From: Pseudomonas benzenivorans
GTDB lineage: Bacteria > Pseudomonadota > Gammaproteobacteria > Pseudomonadales > Pseudomonadaceae
Reading direction: 5' to 3'
DNA: 64,000 nt
Assembly: GCF_024397895.1 (NCBI RefSeq)
Contig: NZ_CP073346.1
Span: 1,426,001 to 1,490,000 of the forward strand
Positions 1 to 10,045 of this stretch are shown piece by piece (position 1 is the first letter of the stretch; the number at the start of each line of letters is the position of its first letter). The notes beneath the pieces were generated by a model. That model had not been told where the DNA came from, searched no databases, and saw only the letters and a program-made list of their open reading frames with translations. The translations under genes were made by a program, and so were the position numbers.

Positions 1-132
1 GTCCAGCAGGCCTTGCGCTGCCTGCGCCAGATACTTGATGAAGCGGCCACTCATGATGATCACCAGCAGCACGGCACTCACCGCACTCAGGGTCACCAGA
101 ACCTCACGGGACAAATAACGGAAGACGATCAA
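1..132 (-). CDS. lptF: LPS export permease LptF, N-terminal 44 codons (cut by window edge)
   Basis: This is the beginning of the inner-membrane permease LptF, which with LptG and LptB2 extracts lipopolysaccharide from the inner membrane for transport to the outer membrane. The translated start reads (M)IVFRYLSREVLVTLSAVSA followed by a hydrophobic first membrane helix, the typical N-terminus of Pseudomonas LptF. The start codon is TTG at 132-130; I see no better ATG nearby. It is divergent from pepA, an arrangement common in pseudomonads. The rest of the gene lies outside the window. Confidence 0.88.
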   Translation of the reverse strand, partial: MIVFRYLSREVLVTLSAVSAVLLVIIMSGRFIKYLAQAAQGLLD

Positions 133-227
133 ACCAGACACTCCAGGGTTGTCAGGCTCAGGCGGCTACGATCAAACTAGCCGCACTGCATGCCGGCTCG
201 CCCACGGACGAACCACTGAAAAAATAG

Positions 228-1766
<1,539 letters not shown>

Positions 1767-1823
1767 CCCGCGCCGGGGCGAGCGTGCCCGCCCCGGCCAC
1801 CGCCGCCCATCGTCGAAACCGCC

Positions 1824-2243
1824 ATGCCCCGAATAGAGTTCTACGTCCTCTCCTCCGCCACCCCTGCTGACCGCCTGCGCGCCGCCTGCCAGCTGGCGAT
1901 GAAGGCCTGGCGCGCCGGCCTGCCGGTATTCCTGCGCGCCGCCGATGCGGCGCAATGTGCCGAGCTCGATGAGCTGCTGTGGCGCTTCAAGGCGGAAACC
2001 TTCGTCCCTCACGACCTGCATCAGCATGATCCGCAGGCTCCGGTGGTCATCGGCCTGGATGAGCAACCGGCCACCGAGCAGGGTGTACTGATCAACCTCA
2101 ACCCGAGCCTCTCGCCCTTCGTCGACCGCTTCAGCCGGGTCATCGAGATCGTCAATCAGGAACCGGACCTGCTGACCGCCTGCCGGGAGAATTACCGCAG
2201 TTACCGCCAGCGGGGCTATGATCCGAAACGAGTCGAGCTCTAG
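1824..2243 (+). CDS. holC: DNA polymerase III chi subunit
   Basis: HolC (chi) is part of the clamp-loader complex of the DNA polymerase III holoenzyme and links it to single-stranded-DNA binding protein. The 139-residue product starts MPRIEFYVLSSATPADRL, and its central region (DAAQCAELDELLWRFKAETF, residues about 37-56) is typical of the family, with the FVPHDL stretch following. Position between pepA and valS is the usual Pseudomonas order. The downstream gene begins within a few bases of the stop, suggesting co-transcription. Confidence 0.93.
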   Translation: MPRIEFYVLSSATPADRLRAACQLAMKAWRAGLPVFLRAADAAQCAELDELLWRFKAETFVPHDLHQHDPQAPVVIGLDEQPATEQGVLINLNPSLSPFVDRFSRVIEIVNQEPDLLTACRENYRSYRQRGYDPKRVEL

Positions 2244-2252
2244 TTGCACGCC

Positions 2253-2687
2253 ATGGACAAGCCAACGCCACCGAAAAAACCCACCCAACTGCTGAACGAC
2301 CTCGAGTCGATCCGCGAACTCCTGGGTGACGAGGGCCTCGAGCCGCCGCTGCTGGTCGACGCCCTCGACCCGGATGTCATCCCGGTGCTTTCGGACATCG
2401 TCAGCGCGCCGCCGCTCCCGGTGCCGACGCCAGCGCCCAGCTATCGACCCAAGGCCGCTGCCGAACCGCTCGAGCCTGCCCCCCTCGCGGACCTGCGCGG
2501 CACCCTGGAGCAGACGCTGCAGCGCGACAGCGGCGCCGAACTGAAGCGCCTGGACAGCGAACTGCGCGCGGCTGCCCAGCTGATCCTGCAGGATGTCATC
2601 GACGACTTCGTGCCGCAGATCGAAGCCGAGCTGAAACGCCGCCTGGAAGCGCGCCTGACCCGCTTGCTGCCACCCCGCCGCAGCTGA
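2253..2687 (+). CDS. Conserved hypothetical protein between holC and valS
   Basis: A 144-residue soluble protein of unknown function. The N-terminal third is acidic and proline-rich (roughly residues 20-75). The C-terminal half is a charged helical region containing [19 protein letters not shown] and ending in a basic tail. I take the ATG at 2253; a TTG at 2244, directly after the holC stop, is possible but less likely. Tight spacing with holC and position before valS suggest a role connected with replication or simple co-transcription, but nothing in the sequence fixes a function. A conserved hypothetical in this slot is usual in Pseudomonas. Confidence 0.8.
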   Translation: MDKPTPPKKPTQLLNDLESIRELLGDEGLEPPLLVDALDPDVIPVLSDIVSAPPLPVPTPAPSYRPKAAAEPLEPAPLADLRGTLEQTLQRDSGAELKRLDSELRAAAQLILQDVIDDFVPQIEAELKRRLEARLTRLLPPRRS

Positions 2688-2808
2688 ATCGCCGGCGGCG
2701 CACCCGCCCCACCAGTCAGCTTCCCCGCGCGCGGCCTTACGCCCCCCACGCCTTCCCCGTTATACTTGCCGGCTTTTCCGATCAGCCGTCAAAAGGGTCC
2801 CGCCGCGC

Positions 2809-5640
2809 ATGGACAAGACCTACCAGCCGCACGCCATTGAAACCGCCCTGTATGAGAACTGGGAGGCGAACAATTATTTCGCCCCACAGGGTTCGGGCGA
2901 GCCCTACACCATCATGATCCCGCCGCCGAACGTTACCGGCAGCCTGCACATGGGCCATGGCTTCAACAACGCGATCATGGATGCGCTGATCCGCTTCCGC
3001 CGCATGCAGGGCCGCAACACCCTGTGGCAGCCGGGCACCGACCATGCGGGCATCGCCACCCAGATGGTGGTCGAGCGCCAGCTGGCCGCCGACGGCATCG
3101 GCCGCCACGACCTGGGCCGCGAAAAATTCCTGGAGAAGGTCTGGGAATGGAAGGAGCAGTCCGGCGGCACCATCACCCGGCAGATCCGCCGCCTGGGCAG
3201 CTCGGTCGACTGGTCGCGCGAGCGCTTCACCATGGATGAGGGCCTGTCCGAGGCGGTCAAGGAAGCCTTCGTGCGCCTGCACCAGGACGGCCTGATCTAC
3301 CGCGGCAAGCGCCTGGTCAACTGGGACACCAAGTTCCACACCGCCATCTCCGACCTGGAAGTGGAGAACCACGACGAGAAAGGCTCGCTGTGGAACCTGC
3401 GCTACCCGCTGGCCGATGGTCACAAGACCGCCGACGGCAAGGACTACCTGATCGTCGCCACCACCCGCCCGGAAACCATGCTCGGCGACGCCGCCGTGGC
3501 CGTGCATCCGGAAGACGAGCGCTACAAGGCGCTGATCGGCACCTATGTGGAGCTGCCCCTGGTCGGCCGGCGCATTCCGATCATCGCCGACGACTATTGC
3601 GATCCCGAGTTCGGCACCGGCTGCGTGAAGATCACCCCGGCCCACGACTTCAATGACTATGAAGTGGGCAAGCGCCACAACCTGCCGCTGATCAACATCT
3701 TCGACAAGAACGCCGCGGTACTGGCCACCGCCCAGGTGTTCAACATCGACGGCAGCGTCAACGCCGAAGTGGATGGCAGCCTGCCGGCCGAGTACGCCGG
3801 CCTGGACCGCTTCATCGCGCGCAAGCAGATCGTTGCTGCATTTGAAGCCGCCGGCCTGCTGGAGAAAATCGACGAGCATGCGTTGAAGGTGCCGAAAGGC
3901 GACCGCTCCGGCACCATCATCGAGCCGTGGCTGACCGACCAGTGGTACGTCAGCACCAAGCCGCTGGCCGAGAAAGCCATCGCCGTGGTGGAAAGCGGCG
4001 AGATCCAGTTCGTGCCCAAGCAGTACGAGAACATGTACTTCAGCTGGATGCGTGACATCCAGGACTGGTGCATCAGCCGCCAGCTGTGGTGGGGCCACCG
4101 CATCCCGGCCTGGTACGACGACGCCGGCAACGTCTATGTCGGCCGTGACGAGGCGGAAGTGCGCGCCACCCACAACCTCGGCGACGCCAACCTGCGCCAG
4201 GACGAGGACGTGCTGGACACCTGGTTCAGCTCCGGCCTGTGGACCTTCTCCACCCTCGGCTGGCCGCAGCAGACCGACTACCTGAAGACCTTCCACCCCA
4301 CCGACGTGCTGGTCACCGGCTTCGACATCATCTTCTTCTGGGTCGCCCGGATGATCATGCTGTCGACCCACCTGACCGGACAGATCCCGTTCAAGACCGT
4401 GTATGTGCACGGCCTGGTTCGCGACAGCCTTGGCCAGAAGATGTCCAAGTCCAAGGGCAACGTGCTCGACCCGCTGGACATCGTCGATGGCATCAGCCTC
4501 GACGCCCTGCTGGAGAAGCGCACCAGCGGCATGATGCAGCCCAAGCTGGCGGAGAAGATCGCCAAGCAGACCCGCGCCGAGTTCCCCGAGGGTATCGCCG
4601 CCTACGGCACCGACGCCCTGCGCTTCACCAACCTGGCGCTGGCCTCCACCGGCCGCGACATCAAGTTCGACATGGGCCGGGTCGAGGGTTACCGCAATTT
4701 CTGCAACAAGATCTGGAACGCCGCCAACTTCGTCCTGGAGAACACCGACGGCCAGGACTGTGGCGTCAACGGCGAGGAGGTCGAGCTGTCCTCGGTCGAT
4801 CGCTGGATCATCTCCGCCCTGCAGCGCACCGAAGCCGAAGTGACCCGCCAGCTCGACGCGTTCCGCTTCGACCTGGCGGCGCAAGCGCTGTACGAGTTCA
4901 TCTGGGACGAGTACTGCGCCTGGTACCTGGAGCTGGTCAAGCCGGTGCTGTGGGACGAGAACGCACCGCTCGAGCGCCAGCGCGGCACCCGCCGCACGCT
5001 GATCCGGGTGCTGGAAGTGGCGCTGCGCCTGGCCCACCCGTTCATGCCGTTCATCACCGAAGAGATCTGGCAGCGGATCAAGGCGCAGGCCGGCAAGGAC
5101 GGCGCCACCCTGATGCTGCAGGCCTGGCCGGTGGCCAATGAAAGCCGCATCGACGCCGCCGCCGAAGGCGACATCGAGTGGGTCAAGCAGCTGATGCTGG
5201 GCCTGCGGCAGATCCGTGGCGAGATGAAGATCTCCATGGCCAAGCGCATCGACATCATCCTGCAGAACGCCAGCGACGAAGACCAGCGTCGCCTGGCCGA
5301 CAACCTGCCGCTGCTGAACAAGCTGGCCAAGCTCGAATCGGTACGGGTGCTTGCGGCCGGCGAAGAAGCGCCGATGTCCGCCACCGCCCTGGTCGGCGAC
5401 ATGCAGGTGCTGGTGCCGATGGCCGGGCTGATCGACAAGGATGCCGAACTGGCGCGCCTGGACAAGGAAATCGCCCGTCTGGACGGCGAGGTCAAGCGGG
5501 TCGGCGGCAAGCTCGCCAATGAGGGCTTCGTCGCCAAGGCACCGGCCGAGGTGCTCGACAAGGAGCGCGCCAAGCTGGCCGAGGCGGAACAGGCCCTGGG
5601 CAAGCTGGTCGACCAGCGCGCCCGCATCGCCAGCCTCTAA
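2809..5640 (+). CDS. valS: Valyl-tRNA synthetase
   Basis: ValS charges tRNA-Val with valine and edits misactivated threonine. The 943-residue class I synthetase carries the HIGH-type signature as HMGH at residues 47-50 and KMSKS at 544-548. The insertion between them forms the CP1 editing domain, followed by the anticodon-binding region (about 660-810) and a C-terminal coiled coil (about 880-943, visible as the [19 protein letters not shown] region). Length is normal for the proteobacterial enzyme. A strong intrinsic terminator follows the stop. Confidence 0.97.
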   Translation: MDKTYQPHAIETALYENWEANNYFAPQGSGEPYTIMIPPPNVTGSLHMGHGFNNAIMDALIRFRRMQGRNTLWQPGTDHAGIATQMVVERQLAADGIGRHDLGREKFLEKVWEWKEQSGGTITRQIRRLGSSVDWSRERFTMDEGLSEAVKEAFVRLHQDGLIYRGKRLVNWDTKFHTAISDLEVENHDEKGSLWNLRYPLADGHKTADGKDYLIVATTRPETMLGDAAVAVHPEDERYKALIGTYVELPLVGRRIPIIADDYCDPEFGTGCVKITPAHDFNDYEVGKRHNLPLINIFDKNAAVLATAQVFNIDGSVNAEVDGSLPAEYAGLDRFIARKQIVAAFEAAGLLEKIDEHALKVPKGDRSGTIIEPWLTDQWYVSTKPLAEKAIAVVESGEIQFVPKQYENMYFSWMRDIQDWCISRQLWWGHRIPAWYDDAGNVYVGRDEAEVRATHNLGDANLRQDEDVLDTWFSSGLWTFSTLGWPQQTDYLKTFHPTDVLVTGFDIIFFWVARMIMLSTHLTGQIPFKTVYVHGLVRDSLGQKMSKSKGNVLDPLDIVDGISLDALLEKRTSGMMQPKLAEKIAKQTRAEFPEGIAAYGTDALRFTNLALASTGRDIKFDMGRVEGYRNFCNKIWNAANFVLENTDGQDCGVNGEEVELSSVDRWIISALQRTEAEVTRQLDAFRFDLAAQALYEFIWDEYCAWYLELVKPVLWDENAPLERQRGTRRTLIRVLEVALRLAHPFMPFITEEIWQRIKAQAGKDGATLMLQAWPVANESRIDAAAEGDIEWVKQLMLGLRQIRGEMKISMAKRIDIILQNASDEDQRRLADNLPLLNKLAKLESVRVLAAGEEAPMSATALVGDMQVLVPMAGLIDKDAELARLDKEIARLDGEVKRVGGKLANEGFVAKAPAEVLDKERAKLAEAEQALGKLVDQRARIASL

Positions 5641-5648
5641 GGCAACCC

Positions 5649-5675
5649 AAAGGCCCGCTTCGTGCGGGCCTTTTT
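5649..5675 (+). terminator. Intrinsic terminator of valS
   Basis: A 10-bp perfect stem (arm AAAGGCCCGC) with a five-base loop is followed by a run of five T residues, nine bases after the valS stop. A second, imperfect hairpin lies just downstream at 5681-5707. Confidence 0.9.
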
Positions 5676-5812
5676 GCATCTGTGGCCGAGCCTAGAGGTT
5701 CGCCACAGGGCACCCACGGCGGCGCAAGCCTTTCCATAACCCCCGTGGTTGAGGCATGCTCCCCGCCGCTTTCAGACCCGAATAACAACAACCTGCTGAC
5801 GGGAACCCACCT

Positions 5813-7192
5813 ATGTACGCCCTCATGGCCCTGATATTCATACTCGGCTACCTGTGTATCGCCCTCGAGCACCCGCTGAAGATCGACAAGGCCGCCTCGG
5901 CCCTGCTGACCGCCGTAATGGCTTGGACCGTGCTGGTGCTCGGCGCCGAAAGCATCACCCCCCTGATTGCCGCCGCCCTGGAGCATGGCAGTAGCGACAG
6001 TGCTCACTATGCAGTGAGCGAACTGCGCCATCACCTCGGCGAGATCTCGGAAATCCTGTTCTTCCTGATGGGGGCCATGACCATTGTCGAACTGATCGAC
6101 GCCCACGAAGGTTTCAAGGTCATCACCGACCGCATCCGCACCACCAAGCGCGTACACCTGCTCTGGCTGGTCGGGCTGATCACCTTCTTCCTGTCCGCCG
6201 CGCTGGACAACCTGGCCACCACCATCGTCATGATCTCCTTGCTGCGCAAGCTGATCGCCGACCAGCACGAACGCTGGTTCTACGCCGGCATCGTGGTGAT
6301 CGCCGCCAACGCCGGCGGCGCCTGGTCGCCGATCGGCGACGTCACCACCACCATGCTGTGGATCGGCCACCAGATCACCGCCAGCGGTATCGTAGTCAAG
6401 TTGATCGTGCCGAGCCTGGTGTGCCTGCTGGTCCCGTTGATCATCATGAGCTTCGTACTCAAGGGCGATATCAAGTCGCCCAAGCTCAAGGAAAGCCTCG
6501 AAAGCCGCCGCGACCCCACCACCCCCTTCGAACGCAATCTGGTGTTCTGCCTGGGCCTGGCTGCCCTGGTCTTCGTCCCGGTGTTCAAGACCGTCACCGG
6601 ACTGCCGCCTTACATGGGCATACTCTTCGGACTGGGTATCCTCTGGATCACCACCGAAATCATCCACCGCAGCAAGAACAGCGAGGATAAAGACCCCCTC
6701 TCGGTGGTCGGCGTACTGCGCCGCGTAGACGTACCCAGCGTACTGTTCTTCCTCGGCATCCTGCTGGCGGTCTCCAGCCTGTCGACCGCAGGCCACCTGC
6801 TCGAGGTGGCCACCTACCTCAAGGACAGCCTGGGCAACATCTACAGCATCGCCATTTCCATCGGCCTGCTCTCGGCCCTCGTGGATAACGTGCCAATGGT
6901 CGCCGGCGCCATGAAGATGTACCCGCTGGTCAGCCCGCAGGCCCTGGCAGAGGCCGCGGCCGCTGACGTGCCGTGGCTGAGCAATTTCGTGGTCAACGGC
7001 AACTTCTGGGAGATGCTCGCCTACTGCGCCGGCACCGGCGGCAGCTGCCTGATCATCGGCTCGGCAGCCGGCGTAGCCGCCATGGGCATGGAGAAAATCA
7101 ACTTTCTCTGGTACCTCAAGTACATTACCGGTCTGGCCTTTGCCGGTTATATCGCCGGCGCGATGACCTATATGGCCATCTTCGCCCTCTAG
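5813..7192 (+). CDS. nhaD: NhaD-type Na+/H+ antiporter
   Basis: A 459-residue polytopic inner-membrane protein of the ArsB/NhaD ion-transporter superfamily, most similar in character to NhaD sodium/proton antiporters, which export Na+ at alkaline pH. About a dozen hydrophobic helices are visible. Landmarks include the LDNLATTIVMISL helix (about residues 126-138), the polar NAGGAWSPIGDVTTTMLW stretch (about 165-182) and LVDNVPMVAGAM (about 355-366), regions that carry conserved Asp, Asn and Thr residues in the family. It starts with ATG at the end of a long leader downstream of the valS terminator, so it has its own promoter, and is followed by a hairpin. Confidence 0.85.
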   Translation: MYALMALIFILGYLCIALEHPLKIDKAASALLTAVMAWTVLVLGAESITPLIAAALEHGSSDSAHYAVSELRHHLGEISEILFFLMGAMTIVELIDAHEGFKVITDRIRTTKRVHLLWLVGLITFFLSAALDNLATTIVMISLLRKLIADQHERWFYAGIVVIAANAGGAWSPIGDVTTTMLWIGHQITASGIVVKLIVPSLVCLLVPLIIMSFVLKGDIKSPKLKESLESRRDPTTPFERNLVFCLGLAALVFVPVFKTVTGLPPYMGILFGLGILWITTEIIHRSKNSEDKDPLSVVGVLRRVDVPSVLFFLGILLAVSSLSTAGHLLEVATYLKDSLGNIYSIAISIGLLSALVDNVPMVAGAMKMYPLVSPQALAEAAAADVPWLSNFVVNGNFWEMLAYCAGTGGSCLIIGSAAGVAAMGMEKINFLWYLKYITGLAFAGYIAGAMTYMAIFAL

Positions 7193-7204
7193 CTCAGGCG
7201 CGCC

Positions 7205-7230
7205 AACGGGTGCCTCACCAGGCACCCGTT
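7205..7230 (+). terminator. Perfect hairpin after nhaD
   Basis: An 11-bp perfect stem (AACGGGTGCCT) with a four-base loop begins 12 bases after the nhaD stop. The T-tract that follows is poor (GCCTTTC), so termination may be partial. Confidence 0.6.
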
Positions 7231-7251
7231 GCCTTTCTCAAGGTGCATGCC

Positions 7252-7548
7252 ATGGAAATCAGCAAAACCCGTAGCAGTTTCTACCGTCGCATCTACGTGG
7301 CCTGGCTGATCGACAGCGGCAGCGCGACCAGCGTGCCGGCGTTGATGGCGGCCACCGGCATGCCACGGCGCACCGCCCAGGACACCCTGACGGCGCTGGC
7401 CGACCTGGATATTAACTGCGAGTTCGTTCAGCAGCAGGGCGAGCGCAACAACGCCGGCCACTACGTGATACGCGACTGGGGCCCCATCGATCCGCAGTGG
7501 ATCGCCAGCCACCTGGGGCGGATCAAGTCCATACTCGGGTATCCCTGA
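7252..7548 (+). CDS. Small winged-helix protein
   Basis: A 98-residue cytoplasmic protein with a helix-turn-helix region at about residues 25-50 (VPALMAATGMPRRTAQDTLT), followed by a predicted wing containing GHYVIRDWGPID. It resembles the small winged-helix proteins common in Pseudomonas; the target is unknown. The ATG at 7252 is chosen because the product then starts MEISKTRSSFYRRIYVAWL. The downstream VTT-domain gene begins 13 bp after the stop, so the two are likely co-transcribed. Confidence 0.78.
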   Translation: MEISKTRSSFYRRIYVAWLIDSGSATSVPALMAATGMPRRTAQDTLTALADLDINCEFVQQQGERNNAGHYVIRDWGPIDPQWIASHLGRIKSILGYP

Positions 7549-7561
7549 ACCGGAGAGCGAC

Positions 7562-8128
7562 ATGCGCGGCTCTCTTCGTCTGCTGCTGGTGCTGCTGTTT
7601 CTCGTCGGCCTGTATGGGGCGTTCGAGGCCATGGGCCTGCGCGCCCGGTTCAACCTGCAGATGCTCCAGGAGCTGATCCTGATGCACCAGGTGATCGGCC
7701 TGCTGCTGTTCAGCCTGCTGTTCGCCCTGGGCAACCTGACCCAGATTCCCGGCTGGCTGTTCCTCGCCGCCGCAGTGCTGGCGCTGCGTCGGGTCCACGG
7801 GGGACTGGCCACCTACCTGGCTGCCAGCTTTTCCTGCGTATTCACCTTTTTCATCATCCGCCTGCTCGGCGGCAATGCCCTGCGCAAGCTCGACAGTCCC
7901 CTGGCCCAGCGTCTGCTGGCGCAACTCGACCGCCGTCCACTGGCCAGCATCGTCGCCCTGCGCATGCTGTTCCAGACCGTGCCGGCGCTCAACTACAGCC
8001 TCGCCCTGTCCGGGGTGCGCTTTCGCCACTACCTGCTCGGCACCCTGCTGGGGCTGCCGCTGCCGATTGCCCTGTATTGCCTGTTCTTCGATTACCTGGC
8101 GATGTGGCTGAATATCGCCCAGAGCTAG
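7562..8128 (+). CDS. TVP38/TMEM64 (VTT domain) membrane protein
   Basis: A 188-residue inner-membrane protein of the VTT (SNARE-associated, DedA-related) superfamily. An N-terminal helix (about 5-22) is followed by a hydrophobic hairpin region with TQIPGWLFLAAAVLA (about 60-74), a central helix and the family-typical VPALNYSLALSGVRFRHY segment (about 140-157) before a last helix. Members are linked to membrane homeostasis and possible lipid scrambling; the exact substrate here is unknown. A GGAG ribosome-binding site precedes the ATG. Confidence 0.8.
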   Translation: MRGSLRLLLVLLFLVGLYGAFEAMGLRARFNLQMLQELILMHQVIGLLLFSLLFALGNLTQIPGWLFLAAAVLALRRVHGGLATYLAASFSCVFTFFIIRLLGGNALRKLDSPLAQRLLAQLDRRPLASIVALRMLFQTVPALNYSLALSGVRFRHYLLGTLLGLPLPIALYCLFFDYLAMWLNIAQS

Positions 8129-8185
8129 CCAGGGCCGCCCCATTGTGAATAATGCCCGGTCCTGCACTCGCCCAAGCGGACTGCC

Positions 8186-9178
8186 ATGCCTCGCCGACCC
8201 TCGCGCCCCACACCGTCCCAGCCCGCCGCCCAGGCCGACAAGGGCCAGCTGCACCCGCGCAACCGCCACCAGGGCCGCTACGACTTCCCGGCGCTGATCG
8301 AGGCCAGTCCGGAATTGGCCGCCTTCGTCATTCTCAACCCCTATGGCAAGCAGAGCATCGACTTCGCCAACCCGGAGGCGGTGAAGGTGTTCAACCGCGC
8401 CCTGCTCAAGCAGTTCTACGGCATAGCGCACTGGGATATCCCGGCGGACTACCTGTGCCCGCCGATCCCCGGCCGCGCCGACTACCTGCACTACCTGGCC
8501 GACCTGCTGGCCGAGGGCAACGGCGGCGAGATTCCCCGCGGCGCCCGGGTCCACGCCATGGACATCGGCGTCGGCGCCAACTGCATCTACCCGCTACTGG
8601 GTCATCACGAATACGGCTGGCGCTTCCTCGGCGCCGACATCGCCGCCAGCGCCATCGCCTCGGCCCGGGCCATCGTGCAGAGCAACCCCGGCCTGAGCGA
8701 AGCCATCGAACTGCGCCAGCAGGATCACGCCGAGCACATCTTCCAGGGCCTGCTGCAGGCCGACGAGCGTTTCGACCTGAGCCTGTGCAACCCGCCCTTC
8801 CACGCCTCGGCGGCCGAAGCGGCCAGCGGCAGCAAGCGCAAATGGCGCAACCTGGGCAAGCTCGATCCCAAGCGCAAACTGCCGGTGCTCAACTTCGGCG
8901 GCCAGGCCGCCGAACTCTGGTGCCAGGGCGGCGAGGCGGCCTTTATCGGCCGGCTGATCCGCGAAAGCGCGCAGCACCCGGAGCAGGTGCTGTGGTTCAG
9001 CAGCCTGGTGTCCAAGGCCAGCAACCTGCCCGGCGTCCATGCTGCCCTGCAGAAGGCCGGCGCCCGCGACGTGCGCACCGTGGAAATGGCCCAGGGCCAG
9101 AAGCAGAGCCGCTTCGTCGCCTGGACCTTCCTCGACCCGCAGCAGCGGCAGGCCTGGCGCCAGGCGCGCTGGCAATAG
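8186..9178 (+). CDS. rlmF: 23S rRNA (adenine(1618)-N6)-methyltransferase RlmF
   Basis: RlmF methylates N6 of A1618 of 23S rRNA using S-adenosylmethionine. The 330-residue product has the SAM-binding region [15 protein letters not shown] (about residues 130-144) and the catalytic N6-adenine motif NPPF at 202-205, followed by the family-specific HASAAEA. The early part [19 protein letters not shown] is also typical. Start is the ATG at 8186, giving the usual short basic N-terminal tail. It lies alone between a membrane protein gene and a convergent ion-channel gene. Confidence 0.93.
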   Translation: MPRRPSRPTPSQPAAQADKGQLHPRNRHQGRYDFPALIEASPELAAFVILNPYGKQSIDFANPEAVKVFNRALLKQFYGIAHWDIPADYLCPPIPGRADYLHYLADLLAEGNGGEIPRGARVHAMDIGVGANCIYPLLGHHEYGWRFLGADIAASAIASARAIVQSNPGLSEAIELRQQDHAEHIFQGLLQADERFDLSLCNPPFHASAAEAASGSKRKWRNLGKLDPKRKLPVLNFGGQAAELWCQGGEAAFIGRLIRESAQHPEQVLWFSSLVSKASNLPGVHAALQKAGARDVRTVEMAQGQKQSRFVAWTFLDPQQRQAWRQARWQ

Positions 9179-9223
9179 CCCCTGACCGCGGCGTACGCGT
9201 CGAGTACGACGCGCACTGGACGC

Positions 9224-9667
9224 CTAGCTCGAGCGCCAGAAACGCTGCATCTCGACGAACAGGAAAGACGCGGTCCAGGTGATCAGCACCAGCCCGGTCA
9301 GGGCCTCGATACCGGTCAGGAAGCGCAGCTCACCCAGCGGCTCGATGTCGCCGAAGCCCAGGGTGGTGAAAGTGGTGAAGGAGAAATACACACAATCCAT
9401 CAGGCTGCCGTCGAAGTTGCCCGCCAGGCGCCCCCAGCCCTCGGCGTCATGCATGAGGAAATAGGCAAAGGCGAAGATCCACACCTCGACCGCGTGGGCC
9501 AGCAGCGCGCCGCAGACCCCCAGCACAATGCGGAAGCGGTGACGGACCCGTAGTTTCGGCAACAGTACTGTCAGTCGAAAGAGGAATTCGTAGTGGATGA
9601 CCACGGCACCGATCACCACCAGGCTGTTGACTAGAAATAGGCTGATCACAGGGGCCCCGACCTCCAT
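9224..9667 (-). CDS. Two-helix potassium-channel-like membrane protein
   Basis: A 147-residue inner-membrane protein with hydrophobic segments at about residues 8-28, 44-72 and 116-138 and a pore region containing TTLGFGDI (101-108), the K+-channel selectivity-filter motif of the Ion_trans_2 (Pfam PF07885) type. No cytoplasmic RCK domain is attached. The ATG at 9667 is preferred; the reading frame stays open further upstream, but that part looks non-coding. It is convergent with rlmF. An unrelated channel of the same broad class is carried by the integron cassette at 19952-20551. Confidence 0.75.
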   Translation of the reverse strand: MEVGAPVISLFLVNSLVVIGAVVIHYEFLFRLTVLLPKLRVRHRFRIVLGVCGALLAHAVEVWIFAFAYFLMHDAEGWGRLAGNFDGSLMDCVYFSFTTFTTLGFGDIEPLGELRFLTGIEALTGLVLITWTASFLFVEMQRFWRSS

Positions 9668-10045
9668 GGAAATGACAGCTGCGCCGGCCCGCACCGACCA
9701 CGCCTCAAACCAGCAGTATGCCGGTGCCGCAACCACCCGGCCACGCAAATGCCTCGATATATCGGCCGGTGCTGGAGATCGACCCGAAGCCCGTCAACCC
9801 GCGCCCAGCGGCTAGCTAGAATGCACAAGCGGCGCAGCGCGCCGGCCAAGTCCGCGCACGATTCGCTCAGGCCTGCGGCATCGACGCATCAGCGCGCGCC
9901 TCATCGCTGGGCAGGCACCTGGCAGCTACGCTATAAGTTCCCGTGCCACCGGCACGTCCAGAATGGCCGAGCCGGCTACAAAGCGGACCGCTGCATAAAT
10001 CAAATCACCAATACGCAGTCTCAGGTGTAGGGAGTGGCTGGAGCC
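9668..10045. other. Intergenic region with no supported gene
   Basis: This divergent spacer of nearly 380 bases lies between the channel gene and the GGDEF-EAL gene. Open frames exist on both strands but their composition does not look coding. It should contain promoters for both flanking genes. I see no convincing operator or hairpin. Confidence 0.5.

Noticed and set aside
2782..5679. A 965-codon open frame antisense to valS, and similar long antisense frames over sbcC, rlmF, rhlB, the FtsX permease and others
   Set aside because: High-GC coding regions commonly leave the antisense frame open. The products are repetitive and low in complexity, and the sense genes have clear family motifs.
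5681..5707. A second terminator after valS
   Set aside because: It is an imperfect hairpin with a bulge and no T-tract, directly after a strong terminator. Its role is unclear.
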